Notes under the pieces: model-generated
Databases searched by the model: none
What the model was told of the DNA's origin: nothing
Seen by the model: only the letters and a program-made list of their open reading frames with translations
Position numbers and translations under genes: made by a program
Assembly (NCBI GenBank): GCA_000310025.1
Contig: FN649748.1
Location: 3,879,430-3,902,043, forward strand
Reading direction: 5' to 3'
DNA from: Ectocarpus siliculosus
Taxonomy: Eukaryota; Sar; Phaeophyceae; Ectocarpales; Ectocarpaceae
Length of the DNA stretch: 22,614 nucleotides
Shown here: positions 19,901-22,614 of the stretch, piece by piece
Numbering within the stretch: the first letter of the stretch is position 1
Layout: the number at the start of each line of letters is the position of its first letter

Positions 19901-22580
19901 TCTCGTGCTGATTCATTGACCTCATTTGTCGGAACTATTTTTATTCGCGGCGCCTCCGACTCTTCGTGTCCCGTGCCAACAGCGATCAATACTTGGGTCC
20001 ATTGTTATTGTGAAGCTTACTGCCAACTGGTTCTCTGCCCTGTCAGGATTACGAAAGTCGCAATTGTATTTTGGCGTTTGCATCAGTGAGAGAGAGAGAA
20101 CCAATCGCCCTCTTCAGGGATGTGTCCCTTTCCAAAGGCCGTCGCCATTAATTGTCCCATTGTTTGTTATGCAGCGTGTTTTGCTTTCGTCTCGTCATAA
20201 CATCTCATGTGAGCGTGTGAGTTCTTTCCATTTGAGATTCAGGGTCATGTCTCACCGGCTTGTGAATGGTCATATTTTAGTACCAGACGCCAATGATTTT
20301 CTGTTTCTCTTACATTTTTAGTTACAGCGTTTCCCACCGGGTTGCTACTGACTGCCTTCATGACGGACGGCATGTTCGCTCTGTTGCATTCGTATTTACA
20401 GCTCATGTTTGTGTGTATGATGGTCTTCATCACATACGGCAATGCTTCCTTTGTTTTGTCTCAACATAGCACAATGAGTCCATCTCTATGGTTTTGTGTA
20501 TTTTTTCTTTCTTTACTGCAGAATCATGTCCCACCGGCTGGTGACGGTTTTGGTGACGGATGGCGACCTCCGCTCTCTCCAGACGGCCCTGTGGCATGGG
20601 AAACCTTCCGTGGTGCTACCGACGTCACCAGACCAGGTCAGGCACGAGGCAGACATAGGCCTGAATGTGCTTGGTACCTATGCACGTGTATCAGCGTCTC
20701 ACGGGGCCCCTCTTCGTTGTATTGCTTTCAGTGTGGCCCTATGGTAGTGCGCTAGACACGAGAAATAGTTGGGATGGGCTCTTCGCCTTGGTTTGACTGT
20801 GATGTCTGTAGAGGCCGAGACAGGGCCACCGGACAAAAGGGGGTTCTGTACGATGGGTACTCCGACATAGCGGTCCCCCCTAAATAGTGTGAAGCGCCGA
20901 TACGAGGGCACCAAGCAGCAAGATTGTTTGACCGATTCCATTCAGTTCAGTTGGAATACGCCGCTGTCGAAGAAACATCCCACAATAACGGTGAGTAATG
21001 GTTGGTTTGTCCACAATTGAAGGGCATACATTGCCACCGTCTTGCGCCATTCAGTATATAGCGGCGGTCCCCTCACTAGCGGCATTGAATGCGTTTGACA
21101 CCACAATAGATACCTCTGTATCGGGGGAGTACCCGCTGTATACCGGCGCCTGTGCTTTTGGGCGTCTGCCTAAGATGTTGCTGGATTTCAGCAGGTTGCT
21201 GCTCTGGTGCAGCTCGAAAAATTGCGGTCCGATAGGGCACCCTTTGTCTGCACGTTGCACATAAGCATACCTTCCCTGCATTCTCTCTCTCACCTCTGAT
21301 CCGGAGGATCTTCGGAAGAAAGATCCTTGTTTGACACCCCCACTTCCCGCGTAACGTGCTTACCTCCCTCTAATTTTTTTCAACCAACTTTCGGCAGGAT
21401 ATTCCCATGCCACCATGCGTGTATACCTACCCCTTGTGTTTGACGTACCTGCTCACCGCGTAACGGCCGTCCCTGCCTTCTCTTTCGTGCCATCGCCGGA
21501 CGCGTGTGTTTGGCGCCGCGGGACAGAGGGAGGCGGCCGCCCGTTTGGCGCACAGCGGGGCAGGAGTGACTTGCCCTCCACCTTGCAACGCCACCAGCCT
21601 CACGGCCGCCGTCGTCGACGCACATGGCGCCGACATGCGGCGGGGGGCCCTCAGGTCTAGCGCGGCTCTTCACGAGGCGGGCGGGGTCGGTCGTGCGGGA
21701 GATTTGGTGAGATAGAAGTAGATCACGGCGGTTCTTTTTTTATTGTTGGTGTTGAGCTCTTTTCCGACGTGTTGGAGAATGTCTTCTTGTTGGCTGCTAA
21801 CGTGTAATTGGCAGTGTTGGCCTGTGAAGACGAAGGGCTTGCTTGCTATTGGTGGATTCGGGGGCTCCGGTGTATGTATGGGGGGCCCACTTGTTGCTTG
21901 TTGTGGTGTAGGGGGAACCTTTGATTTGGTTTTGGGGGCCCGCCTTTTGTTTGTTGCGGTATACAAGTAGAGGGGAGAGCCTTCGTGTTTGGGTTAGGGG
22001 GCCCGGTTTGTTTTGGTGTCAATGCACGGCGTAATTACGGCCAACGCAGTTTGCTCCAGCCTTCACATACTCCCTACAACTCGTGATATGTATGTGGAGG
22101 CTGATGATCCCGCGCTTGCTGCCAAACGCTGTTGTTTGTCCGCTTCCCTGGCCTGACCGCTGTCGCCTTGTTAAGCTGGAAAACGAGCTCCGGACCCACC
22201 TGGCTGCGACCGCGCGGCGCCTGGGCTGTCCTCACGGAGACCCTTCCCTTTGGTGGGGGGTCGATGACGATCGTGATGGTGATGGTGATGGTGATGGTGA
22301 TGTGCCCTCCTGGTGCTACCGCCGCCGCCGCCGTGAAGAGGAAGAAGAAGACCCCAGCGAAGACGACTGGTTCTCGTGGGAGCTGGGGGCGGAAGAGAGG
22401 TTCCCGCCCTCGCAAGGTTACGTTTCGGAAGGCTTGTCGTGGTTCCCGGACGACCCCGAGTGGGTCTGGAGAGAGATGTCCTGGCTTCAGAGGCACCTCG
22501 TTGACGTGTACGCCGTGTACGGAGCCCTCGTGATGGGCGTCGGGCTGCTCATGAAGCTCACGTGGAACCTTGTCTGGTGA
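9805..22580 (+). CDS. Divergent membrane-anchored UDP-glycosyltransferase-like protein, about 12 exons
   Basis: Exons: 9805-10088, 11741-11884, 12299-12734, 13679-13838, 14490-14572, 15076-15282, 15815-16099, 17134-17292, about 17834-18228, 20522-20636, 21527-21706, 22176-22580. They join in phase to about 950 residues, against 450-550 for usual GT1 (UGT) proteins. Family order is clear: HVVFVGVPEETAVLP (103-117), LVIAD and CVVNS, AGLLGDLDRPPNSIPAPYTG, FGSLEYPRELPARVHMVGPL, APVVVVQLGYGG, VTDGDLRSLQTALWHGKP, SPDQ, GAGVTCPPPCNATSLTAAV, and a C-terminal membrane helix. GT1 enzymes move sugar from a UDP-sugar to small acceptors, and the membrane-anchored ones usually sit in the ER. Here three key residues differ: Ala114 stands at the catalytic His, Asp731 at the His of THGG and Thr739 at the nearby Glu. 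Excess length comes from low-complexity inserts. Least sure are exon 1, the start of exon 9 and the last residues. Activity is uncertain. Confidence 0.85.
10688..10717. repeat. Three tandem copies of TACACGGCTG
   Basis: The 10-bp unit repeats exactly three times, within intron 1 of the UGT-like gene. Confidence 0.9.
11462..11725. repeat. Minisatellite, about four units of 61-69 bp
   Basis: Each unit begins ATGCCTTTGG or a variant (starts near 11469, 11530, 11597, 11666) and contains CACATCGATTCACGGCATCT followed by AAACAA and TTCGACATCT. The units differ by small insertions and substitutions, and the last one is truncated. The array runs to within about 15 bp of the acceptor of exon 2. Apparent reading frames through it are by-products of the repeat. 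Confidence 0.8.
11741..11884 (+). CDS. UGT-like gene exon 2, N-terminal Rossmann strand
   Basis: After ATGTGTAG the exon completes the split Gly and reads GQQQEHVVFVGVPEETAVLP, then the helix LKALAQEMIGRGY and strand RASLALPHGFQAW. In active UGTs the stretch PEETAVLP corresponds to P-x-x-G-H-V-x-P with the catalytic His; here that position is Ala114. The donor is TG|GTGAGT, phase 2. Confidence 0.85.
12299..12734 (+). CDS. UGT-like gene exon 3 with long low-complexity insert
   Basis: After TTCAACCAG the first base completes Trp143 and the frame reads VEDIPGLSFLSLKPTGG, matching the family's W-V-E-x-x-G-L-x-F segment. About 85 residues rich in Thr, Pro, Gln (CAG x5) and Gly follow, then the family's helix (GARDFFGHLKTYLGFYLREE) and MYAPLLE. 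The donor is GAG|GTGAGG, phase 0. An earlier GTGAGG near 12629 is possible but would lose the conserved helix. Confidence 0.8.
12852..12891. repeat. Two tandem copies of a 20-bp unit
   Basis: CCGGTTTATGTGACCTC repeats twice with a 20-bp period, in intron 3 of the UGT-like gene. Confidence 0.85.
13679..13838 (+). CDS. UGT-like gene exon 4
   Basis: After GCGGACAG it encodes ALRRDPPALVIADRRASAAF, then ACSRLGLRCVVNS, then AGLLGDLDRPPNSIPAPYT and one base of Gly. This is the classic UGT segment in which a D-x-V-I-A-D strand leads to a helix, a V-V-N strand and the proline-rich acceptor loop. The donor is CTG|GTGAGG, phase 1. Confidence 0.88.
13922..13964. repeat. (AAC)n microsatellite
   Basis: About 14 AAC units follow GTGAAGACAGCATT. 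That lead-in resembles the GTGAAGAC junction before the tails of family S, so this may be the tail of another, unrecognised copy. It lies in intron 4 of the UGT-like gene. Confidence 0.9.
14125..14220 (+). repeat. CAA-tailed interspersed repeat family S, copy 3
   Basis: It opens GACCACGCAAGACATCCGCG, continues TCAGTCGGACCGG and GAGACCGGAACAGTTTTT, then TTTTGTGAAGACAACAAATA. It is closest to copy 1 at its 5' half and to copy 2 at its tail junction. It sits directly against a half copy of family F in intron 4. Confidence 0.62.
14224..14346. mobile_element. Half copy of fold-back element family F (copy 4, inverted)
   Basis: In this orientation it shows the core AGCTCTCGACGAGGTGG, then ATTTTCGGCACGGTCA, and one arm (AATCGAGCTTTGATGGTCGG then GGGGGGTAGTATCTCGCAT). 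This is the reverse complement of the layout at 16829. The second arm is missing; the family S repeat lies where it would be expected. Confidence 0.6.
14490..14572 (+). CDS. UGT-like gene exon 5
   Basis: After GGTCTTCAG two bases complete Gly342 and the frame reads FPLEGQTIGQRVHSSLFR, then LVLALSRMQ. This is the short amphipathic segment after the acceptor loop in UGTs. It ends ATGCAG and the following bases are GCAAGT, the consensus of a GC-type donor. A GT donor with the right phase is not seen, and reading on would stop at 14645. Confidence 0.75.
15076..15282 (+). CDS. UGT-like gene exon 6 with His clusters and the interdomain motif
   Basis: After ACGATAG the 69 codons read AAREADHDLASW, then two runs of five His separated by Gln-Asp (residues 395-399 and 402-406), then ALGNSCFGSLEYPRELPARV and HM. 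The FGSLEYPR block is the conserved strand before the interdomain linker of UGTs. The donor is ATG|GTGAGC, phase 0. Confidence 0.88.
15815..16099 (+). CDS. UGT-like gene exon 7, interdomain linker with charged insert
   Basis: After CCGTCCAG it continues the family motif as VGPLWMSSW. About 70 residues follow that are rich in Gly, His, Lys, Asp and Ala (SKKSKDDDGG, AKGGGGAATARKG), ending EALEDVWSWLEP. The corresponding linker in typical UGTs is short, so this is an insertion and probably disordered. The donor is CCG|GTGAGC, phase 0. Confidence 0.85.
16829..16945. mobile_element. Half copy of fold-back element family F (copy 5)
   Basis: It opens GCGTAAGATATCACACCCCC and TGGACCGGTTTTCATCGCTCG, and continues GACGGTGCCGAATGGCGGCC and GCCGCCTCGTCGAGAGG. 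The second arm is absent; a minisatellite starts at once after the core. Confidence 0.65.
16952..17045. repeat. Minisatellite of about three units, 32-40 bp
   Basis: Units beginning GTTGATGCCG start at 16952 and 16992, with a partial third at 17024 carrying an extra GAT. CCTCTGTCTTGTTGCC is the other conserved part. It lies in intron 7 of the UGT-like gene, beside the family F half copy. Confidence 0.75.
17134..17292 (+). CDS. UGT-like gene exon 8, start of the C-terminal domain
   Basis: After GTATCCAG the frame reads EGVGEDDAAPVVVVQLGYGG, the family's V-V-Y-V-S-x-G-S strand and glycine loop with Gly-Tyr-Gly-Gly in place of Gly-Ser. A Gly/Glu-rich stretch and RPSWKAFREE follow. The donor used here is GAG|GTGGGA (phase 0), weaker than the others in this gene; the frame would otherwise stop at 17323-17325. 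Confidence 0.68.
17697..17762. repeat. Pyrimidine tract, (CT)n with a C run
   Basis: About 65 bp consist almost wholly of C and T and include ten or more consecutive C. It lies in intron 8, 70-150 bp before the candidate acceptors of exon 9. Confidence 0.9.
17834..18228 (+). CDS. UGT-like gene exon 9 (start uncertain)
   Basis: The secure part is SSLWKRYTEGSEPP (the family's V-x-W-K strand) through a Gly/Ala-rich stretch to GWELLDGRQSLLFFDAEGMV and SESEWLL, ending AG|GTGAGC in phase 2. Phase-0 acceptors in frame exist at 17833, 17845 and 17911, so 26 residues near the start are in doubt. The opposite strand is open and hydrophobic (17846-18166), a mirror of the acidic codons here. The usual W-x-P-Q sequence before the THGG region is not recognisable. 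Confidence 0.7.
18546..18703. repeat. Tandem duplication with an 80-bp period
   Basis: Copies start at 18546 and 18626 with AAGGCCTCATT. Both contain GGTGAAATCGCGTGACACAG and CAAGTTG, with about 10 differences between them. It lies in intron 9. Confidence 0.9.
19134..19334. mobile_element. TA-flanked miniature inverted-repeat element
   Basis: The left end CACTCATCCCTCGGTTGAAG and the complement of the right end CGGTCGTCCCTCGGGTAAGG agree at about two thirds of positions. Both ends are flanked directly by TA. TA target duplications and a CCTCGG-type end are typical of Tc1/mariner-pogo derivatives. No transposase frame is present in the 201 bp. It lies in intron 9. Confidence 0.55.
20522..20636 (+). 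CDS. UGT-like gene exon 10, nucleotide-sugar motif
   Basis: After TTTACTGCAG one base completes Arg718 and the frame reads IMSHRLVTVLVTDGD, LRSLQTALWHGKPSVVLP and TSPDQ. This is the UGT donor signature, in which V-T-H-G-G and S-x-Q-E-A-L normally bind UDP. Here Asp731 replaces His and Thr739 replaces Glu, while Gly744, Pro746 and the closing Asp755-Gln756 are kept. The donor is CAG|GTCAGG, phase 0. Confidence 0.9.
21527..21706 (+). CDS. UGT-like gene exon 11
   Basis: After GCGGGACAG it reads REAAARLAHSGAGVTC, so the junction makes D-Q-R-E-A-A-A-R, as in the family. PPPCNATSLTAAVV, then ADMRRGALRSSAALHEAGGV and GRAGDL follow, the two C-terminal helices of the UGT fold. The donor is TTG|GTGAGA, phase 0. 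Confidence 0.9.
22176..22580 (+). CDS. UGT-like gene exon 12 with C-terminal membrane anchor
   Basis: After CTTGTTAAG the frame reads LENELRTHLAATARRLG, an acidic insert with an Asp-Gly repeat (from GATGGT repeats near 22270-22303) and an Arg/Glu run, then ERFPPSQGYVSEGLSWFPDD. It closes with a hydrophobic helix (VDVYAVYGALVMGVGLLMKL) and TWNLVW. An alternative acceptor at 22049 would add 42 unconserved residues. The stop TGA overlaps CTG|GTGAGA, which could itself be a donor, so a further exon beyond the window is possible. Confidence 0.82.
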   Translation: MENELRTHLAATARRLGCPHGDPSLWWGVDDDRDGDGDGDGDVPSWCYRRRRREEEEEDPSEDDWFSWELGAEERFPPSQGYVSEGLSWFPDDPEWVWREMSWLQRHLVDVYAVYGALVMGVGLLMKLTWNLVW

Positions 22581-22614
22581 GAAAGAGAGAGAGAGAGAAA
22601 CGGGGGGGGGGGGG
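22581..22614. repeat. (GA)n and G run at the right edge
   Basis: After the last codon come about six GA units and a run of twelve G to the end. It resembles the low-complexity sequence at the left edge and may mark a contig boundary. Confidence 0.85.

Overview
The window is nuclear DNA of a eukaryote with long introns. There are no operons or Shine-Dalgarno-led reading frames. The two recognisable genes are split by introns whose donors are mostly GTGAG, and the rest is rich in microsatellites, minisatellites and short non-autonomous elements. This gene style fits a brown alga or other stramenopile best, but the lineage is inferred from style, not from a marker gene. Both window edges are homopolymer runs (T/C at the left, G at the right), so they may be contig or gap edges.

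Layout. Positions 1-180 are C/T low-complexity sequence. An isolated exon-like segment on the minus strand (187-288) may belong to a gene that leaves the window on the left. From about 290 to 5100 I see no convincing gene, but I do see three or more copies of a fold-back element and one CAA-tailed repeat. A complete three-exon gene for the Golgi transport protein GOT1 lies on the minus strand (ATG at 9369, stop at 5112), with a 3.0-kb first intron that holds several repeats. A 435-bp gap (9370-9804) separates it from a divergently transcribed plus-strand gene of about 12 exons filling 9805-22580.

That second gene is the main content. Joined across phase-consistent introns it encodes a protein of about 950 residues with the two-domain plan of a membrane-anchored family 1 UDP-glycosyltransferase (UGT). 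It has an N-terminal domain, an FGLEYPR-like interdomain region, the C-terminal nucleotide-sugar domain with a terminal DQ, and a final transmembrane helix. The signature residues are changed: Ala replaces the N-terminal catalytic His, Asp replaces the His of the THGG motif, and Thr replaces the Glu of that motif, while the reading frame stays intact over every exon. It therefore looks like a conserved but catalytically altered UGT, a candidate pseudoenzyme or an enzyme with a changed mechanism. It also carries large low-complexity insertions (poly-Gln, two His5 clusters, Lys/Asp/Gly stretches, an Asp-Gly repeat).

GOT1 acts in ER-Golgi vesicle traffic, and membrane UGTs usually reside in the ER. 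The shared 435-bp gap would allow joint control, but nothing in the sequence proves it.
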